Shown: positions 31,878 to 43,200, counted from the stretch's first letter. The stretch is 64,000 nucleotides of DNA from Gnetum montanum (GCA_015680685.1 MNCI01023302.1:525989-589988); one strand, 5' to 3'. Notes: a model not told the origin generated them from the letters alone. Program-made: numbers and translations.

Positions 31878-32136
31878 GGAGCTTTGGACTTTTGGAGTCC
31901 TTTTTGGGTGGAAGAATGGCGTGGATGATGGTAAGCAGGCTTCTAATGAAGTAATCAGGCATCTCCGCACCATTTTTCTTGAGCTCTACATCAAATTGCT
32001 CCACGGTCTGGCTCTTACGTCCGATTTCAGTGATGAACTCTGCAAGGACTTTGTCTGTGAAACCGATGTTGGCTTCAAGTTCTGTGCATACTTTGGAAAC
32101 CAGAGATAGAAACTCTAATCCCTTTAGCCCATCCTG
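31878..32136 (-). pseudogene. Captured N-terminal exon of a PRP22/DHX8-type DEAH-box splicing helicase, 3' LTR copy
   Basis: About 85 codons match the distinctive N-terminus of the spliceosomal DEAH helicase PRP22/DHX8 (plant DEAH5-like): LEFLSLVSKVCTELEANIGF, DKVLAEFITEIGRKS and KKNGAEMPDYFIRSLLTIIH, ending near AILPPKKDSKS. The cellular protein releases spliced mRNA from the spliceosome; this fragment holds only the N-terminal helical domain and none of the helicase motifs. The normal start codon position is altered (GTG/absent). It lies about 340 nt upstream, on the minus strand, of the L23 piece; the sequence between is G+C-richer and leader-like. Confidence 0.75.
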
Positions 32137-32563
32137 CTCCACTCCTCCTACTAACTAGTAAGAAATTATTCATGGAATTCAATGGTAACTCCACATTCAG
32201 GATGATTTTGCAGAGCTAATTGGACCGAATCCTTCATGGTTTCTTCTGTTGTTGTTGTTGCAGCAACGACAACATCTACATGTGTATATGAAATTAATTC
32301 TGGTGATGTTGCTGCTTCAACATTATTGATCATTGCGTTGCCCTTGCTACTATATGTTTGGCTCTAGAAGATTAACCTCACTTCCACTCTCAATTGATTT
32401 TACAAATTTTTGTTGATGCCAACTATCTGCTGAAAGAACACTCTCTTTGTCATCTTGATTCTCCTCTTGTTTTGCAATGCCATTTTTGCCTTTATTTTTC
32501 CTGTTTAGTTTGCCACACTGATTTTGCTGGTTGTTCCTGTTTCATTGTTTTCTGTCGTCATCG

Positions 32564-32689
32564 TCATATATTTGATTGATGATCTCTGCCTTATCCTTGG
32601 AAGATTGCAATTGTTTGCTTGTTAGNATCATATATTTGATTGATGATCTCTGCCTTATCCTTGGAAGATTGCAATTGTTTGCTTGTTAG
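32564..32689. repeat. Assembly artefact: 62-bp duplication around a single N
   Basis: 32564-32625 (from TCATATATTTGATTGATG to TGTTTGCTTGTTAG) is repeated exactly at 32628-32689, separated by the N at 32626. The 5' LTR has it once (38649-38710). Two contig ends overlap and were not merged. Confidence 0.85.
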
Positions 32690-33065
32690 ATTATTACAGG
32701 GTTGTTTCCAATAATGTTATCTGTTCATTAGAAATATGGCTCCATGGAGGCTGTCACGAAGCTAGTAAAATCATAGTCCTGATTCTCAGAAAATGATTTT
32801 TCAAATTCTGGATTCATGATACTTCTCAACTCTGTCCCATGAAATGGCCAAAATGTACATTTTTGCCTCCCTTTAAAAGCATAAAGAAATTTATGTAGCC
32901 TCATTTTGAAACTGAACTATACTGAAGCTTTTATTGAATTTTTACATCTAAACTGATAAATATTTTTGGAGGAAAATTTCCACCAAACATAAGGTTTGAT
33001 GGTATAAAAACCTCATTCCTATTAAAACAAACAAACTATACATTATTAAATCCTTTGTTCATGGA

Positions 33066-35339
33066 CTATTCTTGAGATGGGAAGAGAATGGGGAGGATTT
33101 CGTTGGTAGGAATCCTCATATCTCTAACCCTCTCATAAGCAATATTTCTATTACTTTTTGGCTCACTGGAGCTTTTAACTTGATCCTCTTGAGATTTTTC
33201 TTCAGCAATCCTCTCATCTTCTTTCTCAAATGAATTCTCATTTTCTTGGAGTGTACAAATTTTGTTTTCAACACCTCCTTTTTCAACCATCTTACTTTTT
33301 CCATTTGAAGTAACATTATCAATCATGAAAGGTTCGATATAGATGTATATCTGATTTGGTTCTCCTTTCCAAGGTAACCACATGTGAGAATAATCTGTTG
33401 ATATGTAACTTGAGAAATTCTTACTCTAACTTCTACTCAATAAGAGACTATGTGGATTTGGTATATCTGCCACTTGAATGATTACTTTACTTCTAATGCG
33501 GGGTTCAGAAGCAATTTTCAATAGAACACTTGGTAATTGACCCACAATATTCACTCTACTTTTATCCACTTGAACAATCTTTCTATTTGATTTTTCAGGG
33601 ATTAAACCAAGTTTCTTACATATAGACAATGACATTATAGTAGACGTAGCTCCAGAATCAACCAAACAATTGTGTAAGTATTTATCCTTTAATTTCATTG
33701 TCAAAAGGAAAGGAGGAGCTTCCTTGTCATATGAAGTCTTTAATTTCTCATTATTATGAGACACATAACTCAACTCTGGTTCTCTAACTCTCCTTTTTCC
33801 TTTAATGAATTCTAAAGCCTTTCTTTGCTGATCTCCTATTTGAAGCAACTGATAGAGGCTAATATTGGCCTTGACATGTTTAAGGTATTCTATCAAATCA
33901 TATTCTCCATCACCAATGAAACTTGATCTCTTTACCCATTTACTAAAAGACTAATTTGGAGTGCTTTGCTCCACTTGATTGTCCTTACCTTTATTCTTAT
34001 CTCTCCTACTTGGCTCAAAAGCTCTTCTCTTAGTAGATGGATCAGTAATAACATTTAGGGGTCTAGAGGTAGTTAATCTTTCTTTTGATCAAAGACTATA
34101 TCCATTTTCCTCATTGTTATTGCACTCTTCGTCTGAAGACATATCTTCTTCAGAACTTGATAGAGAAGAAGTATCACTAGATCCATTGCTAGAAGATTTA
34201 CTTGCATAATGAACACTAGATAACTCATTATCAGATTCTATATCAAGAAAGTTGGACATAATAAGATCACTTTCATCCTCATCTTCTACTAACTTAGTGT
34301 CTTGATTTTTATTCTTTCTATTTTTCCTTTCTTCCTTGATATTAACTATTGCCAAAGCTTTTTCAAGCTTCACTATTTTGTTAGACATATCTCTCATTAA
34401 TTGTCCTTTTTCAGATCCTACTCTTTCATGTTCTGGCTCTATCCTAACATGAGATGGACCTGGCAAAGCTTTAAATTGAGCTAAATCATGCATAGGGATC
34501 ATAACTCTTTTTTCTATTTTTAGAATTGCAATATTTTTTTCAAGATTCAAGTTCAACTATTTTTCTAGCTGTATAGCTTCACTAAAATAGTCGTTTAGTG
34601 TAGTTAAGTTTGGTGTTCTCCTTAACCAAATTGAAATGTTGGGGTTGACAGCCTTAAGGTAAGTTTCCTTAAGCATTTCTTCTGATTGACTATATTGCCT
34701 TTGAAAGAGTCCACAAATTCGTTGAAACTTAATATTGAAATATCTAATTGACTCTTTAACTCCTTTCTTAGCTTGTATCAACCCACAATATAGTTGTTGT
34801 TGATCTAATTGATTACCAAACTGGGCCAAGAAAAGATTCTTCATGTCATCCCAACTTGTAATACTATTACTTGGTAAGTTCGAATACCAAATCTGAGCCA
34901 TATCCTTTAGATTTGATACAAACAACCTACAAGCTTGATCTTGATGTTGAATATTTGCATGAGCTAAAGCTAACTCAAACATGTGAATATATTCTTCAGC
35001 TAAATAAGCTTTTTCAGGAATAAAAGGCTCTGGAAAATATTTGTAAACTACCTTAGGAATATCATTGTAATTTTGAAATCCTAATGGTGTAACTCCTTGC
35101 CAAGGATTTGCCATCCTATTCCTTTGAAATGTTGAACTCTTAGACTTTCTAGATCTTCTCTTACGAATTGACAAACCAGAGATAATGGGTGATCTTCTTG
35201 ATCTTCTAGTTTTCACTCCACTACTTGTTCCCAATTCAGAAACTTTCTTTTGTTCTTCTTCTGATGAAGAATCAGTCTTAGAATCTAGAATATCTTTTGA
35301 AACTTTGAAACTTTCCAAACTATGAAATTTCTTGGTCAT
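33066..35339 (-). pseudogene. gag-protease of Gypsy A (several in-frame stops)
   Basis: One frame runs from ATG 35339 to 33066 (758 codons) with about six stops, including 34557-34559 and 34089-34091, but no net frameshift. Gag: NPWQGVTPLGFQN, then FIPEKAYLAEEYIHMFELAL, LKDMAQIWYSNLPSNSITSW and QAKKGVKESIRYFNIKFQRI, a retrotransposon Gag domain in residues 95-245. An acidic Ser-rich region follows (34089-34556). The retropepsin at about 33570-33720 has the active-site LVDSGATST intact. A linker leads to YERVRDMRIPTNE and LPILFPSQE, the tail found after integrase in Gypsy B, so RT, RNase H and integrase have been deleted. ATG 35339 sits about 95 nt after the primer site. Confidence 0.85.
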
Positions 35340-35432
35340 GAACTGAAAATAGTATCTAATTCTTAAGCCTTACAAATAATTGTTGATGTACTAAAAGTAT
35401 AAGGCTTATGAACCTAGAGGCTTAATTTTCAG

Positions 35433-35449
35433 CCCTCCTTCTAGCGCCA
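35433..35449 (-). promoter_or_regulatory. Primer binding site of Gypsy A
   Basis: On the minus strand TGGCGCTAGAAGGAGGG, seven bases after the LTR end. Gypsy B has the related TGGTGCTAAAAGGAGGG at 46495-46511. I cannot name the tRNA with certainty. Confidence 0.6.
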
Positions 35450-36730
35450 AAAGAACTGTTGGCGACCGTTTGGGACGCGACCGCCAACGAGTGTCCTCGA
35501 ACAGGATTTAGGTGCCTGCTAGTCTCTGGCAACACCAAGGCCCAGATACCTCCAAATAAACTCAGTAGTTAATGTGAGTATGTGTATGTGCTATTGCGGT
35601 GTGTGGTTGTTAGAAATGTGACGATTGCGTTGCGTGTAAACTACAAATGACTTACTTTAAAGAGATTCAGCCAACTTTTCCAAGTACTGTGAGTTGTAGA
35701 AAATTTCCTATTTTGTTCAACTGCCTAGTCTACGCCGTTCTTATAATACCTAATTGTAACAAATAAAATTTTGTGAAAACATTTGAGCACAACTCCGCAA
35801 TCTACTCCTAATTTTCCCCAGAGAAAGAGATAGTTCCACAAGAAAACTAGAAATAGAGCAAGATTCAATGGAAATAGACAGAAAAGAAAAGAAAGAAGAT
35901 TTGTGTAAACCTCAAATATTTAAACAAGGTAAAATGACACGAGTAAACACTTCACAATAAAGCTATCCCAAATTCAAGATCTACGAATTGTTCAAACTTC
36001 CAAGGCTCAAACAAGCAATATCTTCAAGACAATCCTACTATGCCACCAAAAATTGTTGTGTAGACTACCACGTATGAGACTTCATTTTGACTAGATAATA
36101 GATGTCAACGATTGCATTCAAACAGAACCTTTAAAAGACTTGACAATTTCTGATTGAAATACCATGGGAATTCACTTTAAAGATAAAAAGAAGCTATTCT
36201 GGTCCCATCAAAATAACAAAGATTTTTTGAACTCTCTCGACTACTGAATTGTTCAACGGCGTGACTACAAACAGAGGCTCTCTTACAACAATCCCAATAG
36301 CAGTTTCCATACGTTGCACAATAACAAAATTTACTACTAAAATGCTCTTAAGGCTTTTAAACATAAGCGCTTCTATGGCAAAATTTTAATAGAAATTTCT
36401 ATCGGTCAACAAGAACAGTAAGAGCAATCTAAAAATCCCAAAATTACTTGCCAAGGATGATACTATCTAAACCACTAGCTAAACAATTTAAACAAAACAA
36501 AAAATGAAATGCATAACTCACAGGACCATGACAAAGAGGCTGAAATCATTATTCTAGCAAGCCATCTTGCAAGAAATCGTTCACGATTTCTTTACAAAGC
36601 TCTTCTCAAGACCTCAAGTATGTATCCGAGTGAGAGCCCAAGTGTGATCCCAATGTCTTCTCAAAAGTGTAATGTATGAGACCTCTTGTGATGATTATTT
36701 CAAGTGATGATATCCTCCTTGACCCCTGAA

Positions 36731-36745
36731 GCCTTTTTATAGGGC
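36731..36745 (-). promoter_or_regulatory. TATA box of the Gypsy A LTR
   Basis: On the minus strand CCCTATAAAAAGGC. The 3' LTR copy lies directly beside the single N at 30680-30690. Confidence 0.6.
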
Positions 36746-37215
36746 TCAAAGGTAGTTAGGTAAGTTACATATTCAAAAATATCTCACCTAACTTCTCTCC
36801 CAAGTAACTTGGCCAACCAATTAGGAGATTACTTGCCCAACAAGTTAGGAGGTTTAATTGCCCAACAAGCTAGGTAAGTTACAAAAATTTTGGGTGGTTT
36901 CAACCACCAAAGAGATAAAAAAGGTTGTAGTTGACAAGTGTCCTTGGTGGTTACAATATCATAGAAAATTAAAATACAATCACTAAGATACATAGAAATA
37001 CAAGCTATAGTTGCAACTCATTCCATACATATATATACTCTTTATTTTGCTTTTTCTTGGCAATATCGGAGGTGGCGGTAGGATGGTATTATAAAATCAC
37101 CTAATCTAACCCTCAAAAACACATAAACATTTTTCCAGTAGGGCCCTTTTTATCCGCTATTTGATTCGTTCTTTGTGAAGTAAAAGAAAAATATTCAAGC
37201 CCAAATCTAGGTCCT

Positions 37216-37614
37216 TCAAATCCTGATCTCGTCAACACTTGGTAGTTCTACGTTCTGACCTGGTCCCAGCCCTCCTGCTACTACCTCTACCTGTTGCTTG
37301 AAGATATTGATAGGGAACAAATGTGAAGGTAATGAAAGGGGCTGCCTAAGAGTGACGTAGGCTTTTTTGTAGTTGGGCTTGGTGAAGACGAAACCACGAC
37401 GCTTCTTCTTTTTGCCGGTAATGTTAACGGTGTTGACGTTCTTGACCTGGAAGCCGTAGAGTGACTCGAGGACCCTCTTGATTTCAATCTTGCTCGCCGA
37501 CGGTATCATCTTGAACACAATTTCTCATATGTTTTTGCAGCTCGACGGCATCACCAACTTCAATGGCAGATTCGCAAAATGGATCACTCGCGTCCGCAGA
37601 GAATTACTCACCAT
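37216..37614 (-). pseudogene. Captured mitochondrial ribosomal protein L23 (uL23m), 5' LTR copy
   Basis: Same length (399 nt) and frame as 31139-31537, with the same TGA (about 37533). After the TGA a 100-codon frame stays open: FKMIPSASKIEIKRVLESLY, NVNTVNITGKKKKRRGFVF, KPNYKKAYVTLRQPLSLPSH. It is slightly closer to the usual plant sequence (YKKAYVTL) than the 3' LTR copy (YEKSYVTL). The ORF is on the element's sense strand within U3, upstream of the LTR TATA box, so in a genomic transcript it would be carried in the 3' LTR. Confidence 0.85.
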
Positions 37615-37957
37615 TTTTTTCTTTCGATTTTGCCTCTACTTCGGTTTCTCCTCACGCTAACACCTGCAACTACGATCGAGTTTGAGTTCGAATTTGGGTT
37701 TCTGTGTTTTCGCAGGCATCCCTGCCCTCGCTGTTCTATTGGAAATTTTGATCTTAACTGGAAACCCTACAAACCCTAACCACCGGCTACCTACGCTTGG
37801 TCCTGCTGCTGCTGTTGCTCCTGCCGCTACCATCATCGTCCACGTCTGCCATGGCTGTGTGTCGTGCTGGTGCAACGCGGGCATGCCAAAACTTTGCTCG
37901 ATTTTTTTTTGGCGGTACTTCCAAAGTGGGCGCAGGATCAACGTTGCCGTTGATGAG

Positions 37958-38216
37958 GTCGGAGCTTTGGACTTTTTGGAGTCCTTTTTGGGTAGAAGAA
38001 TGGCATGGATGATGGTGAGCAGGCTTCTAACAAAGTAATCAAGCATCTCCGCACCATTTTTCTTGAGCTCTGCATCGAATTGCTCCATGGTCTGGCTCTT
38101 ACATCCGATTTCAGTGATGAACTCCGCAAGGACTTTGTCTGCGCAACTGATGTTGGCTTCAAGTTCTGTGCATACTTTGGAAACTAGAGACAGAAAATCT
38201 AGTCTCTTTAGCCTGT
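37958..38216 (-). pseudogene. Captured N-terminal exon of a PRP22/DHX8-type DEAH-box splicing helicase, 5' LTR copy
   Basis: Paralogue of 31878-32136 with RLDFLSLVSKVCTELEANI-like text, DKVLAEFITEIG, FDAELKKNGAEM and LDYFVRSLLTIIHAIL. It reads open into downstream unrelated sequence (to about 37657), giving a chimeric frame. Substitutions relative to the 3' LTR copy are scattered with no bias toward silent sites that I can see, as expected of non-functional cargo. Confidence 0.75.
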
Positions 38217-38229
38217 CCTACTCCACCTC

Positions 38230-38860
38230 CTCCTACTAACCAGCAAGAAATTATTCATGGAATTCAATGGTAACTGCACGTTCAGGATGATTTTGGAAAG
38301 CTAATTGGACCGAATCCTTCATGGTTTCTTCTGTTGTTGTTGTTGCAGCAGCGGCAACATCTACATGTGTATATGAAATTAATTCTGGTGATGTTGCTGT
38401 TGCAACATTGTTGATCATTGCCTTGCCCTTGCTGCTATATGTTTGGCTCTGGAAGATTAACCTCACTCCCACTCTCAATTGATTTTACAACTTTTTGTTG
38501 ATGCCAACTGTCCGTTGAAAGAACACTATCTTTGTCATCTTGATTCTCCTCTTGTTCTGCAATGTTGTTTTTGCCTTTATTTTTCCTGTTTAGTTTGCCA
38601 CACTAATTTTTCTAGTTGTTCCTGTTTCATTGTTTTCTATCATCATCGTCATATATTTGATTGATGATCTCTGCCTTATCCTTGGAAGATTGCAATTGTT
38701 TGGCTGTTAGATTATTACAGGGTTGTTTCCAATAATGTTATCTGTTCATTAGAAATATGGCTCCATGGAGGCTGTCACGAAGCTAGTAAAATCATAGTCC
38801 TGATTCTCAGAAAATGATTTTTCAAATTCTGGATTCATGATACTTCTCAACTCTGTCCCA
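38230..38860 (-). other. Possible further captured coding sequence at the start of the LTR
   Basis: On the minus strand, MNPEFEKSFSENQDYDF (about 38833) and, in the matching part of the 3' LTR, KESVLSADSWHQQKFVKSIE followed by GSEVNLLEP have a protein-like composition, ahead of an Ala/Thr-rich stretch ending NHPERAVTIEFHE (38251-38478). Both LTRs carry it. I do not recognise the protein; it could be a third host fragment or ordinary U3. Confidence 0.35.
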
Positions 38861-39354
38861 TGAAATGGCCAAAATGTACCAACAATCATGAGCTAAGGGA
38901 TAAAGCTAGGGCTTTCAAGGAGGAATGACGGTAGTTGAAAACATGGTACATCAAGGAAAATCAAATGTTTTTGCAATTGCCATGTCCTTGGGGTGTACTA
39001 GTGCTATCACACATCGACATAGTAGCTTGGATGATGCATGACCCAAGGATAGAGGAGGAAAAATTATAGGCCTTGCTCAACCATTACAAATTTTAGCAGC
39101 TTGATGACAAAGAAAAGTAGCCAATGGAAGAGCCACCACCTTTGAGCACCACATGAGCTTTCTAGTCTCATTTCTTGTTCTATGTTATAATAATGTGTCC
39201 CATTTTTGTCTTGCTCCATTGTAGCATGTGAAGAGATAGTCATTTTATCCATTGTTGAGTCAATCCATAATCCCATACCTATCAATATTTTGTAAAGAAA
39301 TTGTTCCTTATTTTGTTTAACTTGATCATGAGTTTTCATTTAGTTGTGGACGTA

Positions 39355-40229
39355 TGATGTGTCATCCTTTTAAGGCCCCAATGTTAGATATGGGATGTTG
39401 AGGTCCTGACATCATGTACCCAATGTCGGGGCTAATAAGCGACGTTGGATACTCAACGTTGCCTTATCTAGACCTCACCTATAAATACTGCACTTGGGCT
39501 TCTAGATGAGAGAGCTTAGAAAGTAGTAATAGATAGTTTCAGTCTTCCATTTCTTCTTTCTAGTCCGTTATTCCTAGTGCATGCCCGTAGTGTGATGTTT
39601 GTAATCGTACAACACCTTTTTTTGAGTGTGACATACTTGGACATGTTACATGACTCACAATAAAGATCAAGATTACTTCCATCATTCTAGCATCCACTTA
39701 GATTAATATTGTTGATTTAGCTATTTAATACTTTCTTTAGTTAAACATTTCCATTTATTGTTATTTATTATTCCTGTTGTTAAGTAGAATGTGTATGCCT
39801 TAATCACGAGTGTTTAAGTATAAATACTTGGTCTCCCAGAGGTGTATCATGTGGCACAACCAATGACATACACTTGATAATCCCAGAAGTAGCTCTACAA
39901 AGTCCAAGATGTGTATGGACAATTAAGAGAAGATACCATCACCTTAGGCTAATTTAGACTTTATTTCCATTATTCATTAGTTAATCAATTTATCTCTTTC
40001 TATCATCAAGAGTAGCATAGCATAGAATTAGCAACCACATCATATGCCTCATGTTGTACTAAACCATACGTGACAAAGCTACCACTAGTCCAAGTGGGAA
40101 GATAGTGAACTGCCATCAAGGCATAACAATATAGATGCTACAACTAGTCTCATCCACAAAATTGAACTAGATTGCAATAAACGTTTGTAATTCATATGGT
40201 TGAGTGTAGGGGTGCCTCGGTGCTCATCA
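39355..40229 (+). repeat. 3' LTR of copy 2
   Basis: 875 bp, TGATGTGTCATCC...GCTCATCA, same length as the 5' LTR but with many substitutions, largely at C and G positions. The aORF stop lies about 200 bp upstream. Confidence 0.85.
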
Positions 40230-40238
40230 CTATGCCTA

Positions 40239-40292
40239 GGCTTGAACCTATGACTTATGAATTAAGAAACAAGCACCTTACCATCACTCTAA
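40239..40292 (-). mobile_element. tRNA-derived SINE head, inverted copy
   Basis: On the minus strand: TTAGAGTGATGG (A box, 40281-40292) and AGGTTCAAGCC (B box, 40239-40249), 31 bp apart. It adjoins the 3' LTR of copy 2. Confidence 0.5.
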
Positions 40293-40296
40293 GTTG

Positions 40297-43200
40297 TGGT
40301 TCCTTTGATGTATTATTGACCTCATTATACTAAAAATAGGAATTATGGTAGAAATAAAAATAATGTCAAATTAAAATTAATTAACTAATAGTGCAAGAAA
40401 ACATAAAGTTCTATTTGGGATGAATATATGCTTCATCAACCTATCATCATACTTTTGGATTTATGCATTAAAAATTGAGCAATCAAGCTAGTCAATTGTT
40501 GAGTAAACCAAGTCAATTAATTACTAGATAATCAATTTTATCATATTTAGTATTTTGGGTCTCAAAATACTTATTTTGCATTACTAATTACATATGTAAT
40601 GTAAAAGTAAATATTATAGAAAAGTATACTACTACTTTATATATAAAGTAAATTGTAGTAAATGTAAATTAAACTAAGTCAAAATCCTATAATGTATAAG
40701 AATTAATCTTAATCTTTATTACTAAACATGTATATATTTAAGCATATCCACTTAAATAAAAACTTCCTTAACTAACTCAAGACACACATTGTAGATACTT
40801 GTCAATTGCTACAAGTTATGAAAATAGACTTTAAGAAATCTACTACTCTATCCAAAAAGTTATGATTTTAGCCACTGTGACCTACATATATATAAATGAA
40901 AATTTTGAAATGCTTTAATACATTTTTTATACATTTTTGTTAACATAGTCAAGTGGATTAGTGTATATACTATTACAAATTAAGGATGATGTACATTCGA
41001 TGTCATCCCAATTCTCATTATGTATTGAAAATAATAAAAATTGTATTAAGTAAGAGGAACCATGGAAGATTCCATTAAAATAAAAAAATGGAGGAATGAC
41101 ATCTCAAGCATGGAGGAAATAAAAAGAAAACATGCAATGCAAGGAGGTGTAGACTATTAAAGCTAAATAAGAAGAAAGAATATATTTAAAAAATTCAATT
41201 CACTAAATAAAGAAAATTAGTAAAAATATTACTAGAGAATTAAATAACTTAAACAAATGCAAGCAATGCTTGGAGGCCCTTGAACATGAATGTCTCTTTT
41301 TAGCTATCTAGTTTGTTAATGTGAACAAGTACTATATGTTCTTATAGTATTTGAAATAGCTCGGCGTGCTCAAAACAAAGGGATCCTAGAACTAACAAAA
41401 TGAAGATCCTCTCATCTTCATACACCAAACTCTAAAGAACATATGCAAGAAGCTCATGCCATTACAAATGTAGAAATAAAGTTTCATTAGTTTAGTTGTA
41501 TAATAAAATATTTTTCATATATGTTACTATTATAATCTTACAAATTTTTATAAATGCATAACCACTACAAATTTATTTTGATTAGGCACTTTTAGTCAAT
41601 ATGTCTATTAGTCTTATGTCCCCCAACAATTTTTGAAAGTGAATTACATCCATTTCATATAACTTAAGGATGAGATTTCATCTATCATGGGTATATGATA
41701 AAATGTGAAATCCCATTTTTTCCTAGAATGCATTAGCACATTAGTATGTGTAAACTCATATGCATGACAATGCATCAAACATATGTACAAATGTAACCCT
41801 AAAATTTGACCTATAATTATGTGAGTTGTGATGGAAAAAAACATAGTTTTAGTCAATTGCAACTGAACTCTTGAAATATTATTTTATGATTTATAGTCAA
41901 TAAACAAGTACCCACAACATATTTTTAAAGTTTATTTTTATAATTTCTAGTTCAATGATTATGTCTAGAATCATCCATGAATAAGAATAAAAAATGAGAT
42001 TGATCTTTTGCACATTACATCACTTTACATTTCTTGCAGTTTATTTTTAAGGAAATTTAATAGTTAACTTCTTATCATGTTTACATTACATTTACATTCC
42101 CACATAGTAAAGGAGAATGACTATGCTAAACATAGTTATCTTGGTTACTCAATAACTAATAAAGTTGGTTTGTCTAGTAGTGAACTAGTTTGGTTAACCA
42201 ACAATTAATGTGTGAATCAAGAAGCATGATAATAATTGATGGAACAAATATTCATTGCTTTAGAATTTTATATTATTCATACTATTAATTAGCTTTAGTT
42301 TAGATTATTTCCCATGTTTAGTACATTTCTATTTTTAGCAAAATAGCCTAAACAATATCTTCGGTCATTTGTCTTGACCATGTTTAACTATACATTATGG
42401 ATCTACTACAAATGTGATTGGAAAGACAGTGACCTACATCCACTTAATCTACTCCTAAACATATAACCTATCTCTTCCATGAATTAAAATAAATTTCATT
42501 ATATAGATTTTAGATTTAGATAGTTAGATATGAGATATGCTCAGTGCTCACAACACCTTACAATCAAAATATTATTTAGTATCACAAAATCTAGTTCTTC
42601 TATACAATTGGTCTTAGCCAAAAAAAAAAAACTTAAATTAAAAGAAAAAGCACATATATATGATGATTTCAATGCAAGAAATAACTTCATTTAAAAGTGT
42701 TAAAATAATTTTAAAAATGAATAATTATGATATGAATGAACTATAGACAAATAAGGATTTAGATCTTTATAGAGACTACAATGATGATGATGATAATGAT
42801 AAAAGTGATAAAATAATTAAGGATGACTATCTATGCAAGATTATGGTAAAATTAGAAATAGATACAAAAAAGTGTCCCATGTTACTAAAATAAATTGAAT
42901 ATAAAAGAGCATGTTAAAATGGATGCAAATATTTAATCTTATCATTTCAAATAGGATTTAAAAGTTTCCTTCAAACTTGAGTTTTATTTTTTAAAAAAAA
43001 TAAGGAAGATATGTATTTTTAGATTTATCACTAACCACCTCTCAATAAGTATTAATAATCATTTTATTTTATGTAGATGATAAATAAATAGAGTCTCCAT
43101 GCTACTACATATAGTTTTCTATTAAGAAAATGTATTATGGAAGTATGTAATAATGAAATTGAAATTGAAATTTTATTACATTTGTAAAACCTTTGGATCT

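Larger units (their letters stand above)
29685..32859 (-). repeat. 3' LTR of Gypsy A (contains assembly gaps)
   Basis: Collinear with 35457-38884 outside three defects: N run 29977-30522, loss of about 400 bp at the single N at 30680, and a duplicated 62 bp at 32626. At the U3 start it lacks four bases found in the 5' LTR (TGTACATTTT against TGTTGGTACATTTT). The polypurine tract AAAGGGAGGCAAAAA (minus strand, 32860-32875) precedes it. The captured gene pieces are listed separately. Confidence 0.85.
29685..38884 (-). mobile_element. Gypsy A: minus-strand element with host-gene-bearing long LTRs
   Basis: Bounded by ATCAT at 29680-29684 and 38885-38889. LTR ends are TGTTGG...CCAACA on the minus strand. 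Minus-strand order: 5' LTR 38884-35457, primer site, gag-protease 35339-33066, polypurine tract, 3' LTR 32859-29685. Pol after protease is deleted: the linker after protease runs straight into the C-terminal tail that in Gypsy B (46269-54462) lies after integrase. Inserted in the aORF of copy 2. Confidence 0.85.
35457..38884 (-). repeat. 5' LTR of Gypsy A
   Basis: 3428 bp on the minus strand, TGTTGGTACATTTT...GGTCGCCAACA. U3 is about 2.1 kb, to the TATA box near 36740, and carries host-derived coding pieces in the sense orientation; R/U5 is about 1.25 kb. Such LTR length is high but known for plant Gypsy groups. Confidence 0.85.
27213..39156 (+). pseudogene. aORF: long unrecognised coiled-coil reading frame, split by a nested Gypsy
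   Basis: Two parts, 27213-29684 and 38890-39156, total 2739 nt, 913 codons including the stop. Start MASKRG; then LPPNYLTAILEKSKLAS (27421), a basic/hydrophobic domain with ERTYFKIGTYHLFP and VVNLLQYYF (27808-28190), a Gln/Pro linker, a domain with GEILIYLARGGSQWSQQIS and QVTLETGKSTIVVVLQPEDA (28207-28665), then several hundred residues of heptad-like Lys/Glu/Leu sequence (28740-29640) and a conserved tail ending EEPPPLSTT. It carries about a dozen or more stops, many of CAG-to-TAG or CGA-to-TGA type, and compensating frameshifts before 27421 and around 28980. Reading frame is continuous across the insertion once one ATCAT copy is discounted. I recognise no family. It is not RT, integrase or protease. 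Confidence 0.6.
21895..40229 (+). mobile_element. TGATGA-family Gypsy element, copy 2 (both LTRs; carries a nested insertion)
   Basis: 5' LTR 21895-22769, primer site 22771-22788, gag, spacer, aORF, 3' LTR 39355-40229; both LTRs are 875 bp. Without the inserted element (29685-38884 plus one ATCAT) it would be about 9.1 kb. Flanks share CTAT (21891-21894 and 40230-40233), only four bases, so the target duplication is suggestive. No protease, RT or integrase motif is seen between gag and the 3' LTR, making this a non-autonomous element with an extra reading frame. Confidence 0.8.

Noticed and set aside
31612-32109. 165-codon plus-strand frame in the LTR
   Set aside because: Antisense to the PRP22 and leader sequence; no protein features.
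42781-42810. Microsatellite as a functional element
   Set aside because: Short imperfect GATGAT run in AT-rich sequence, not unusual.
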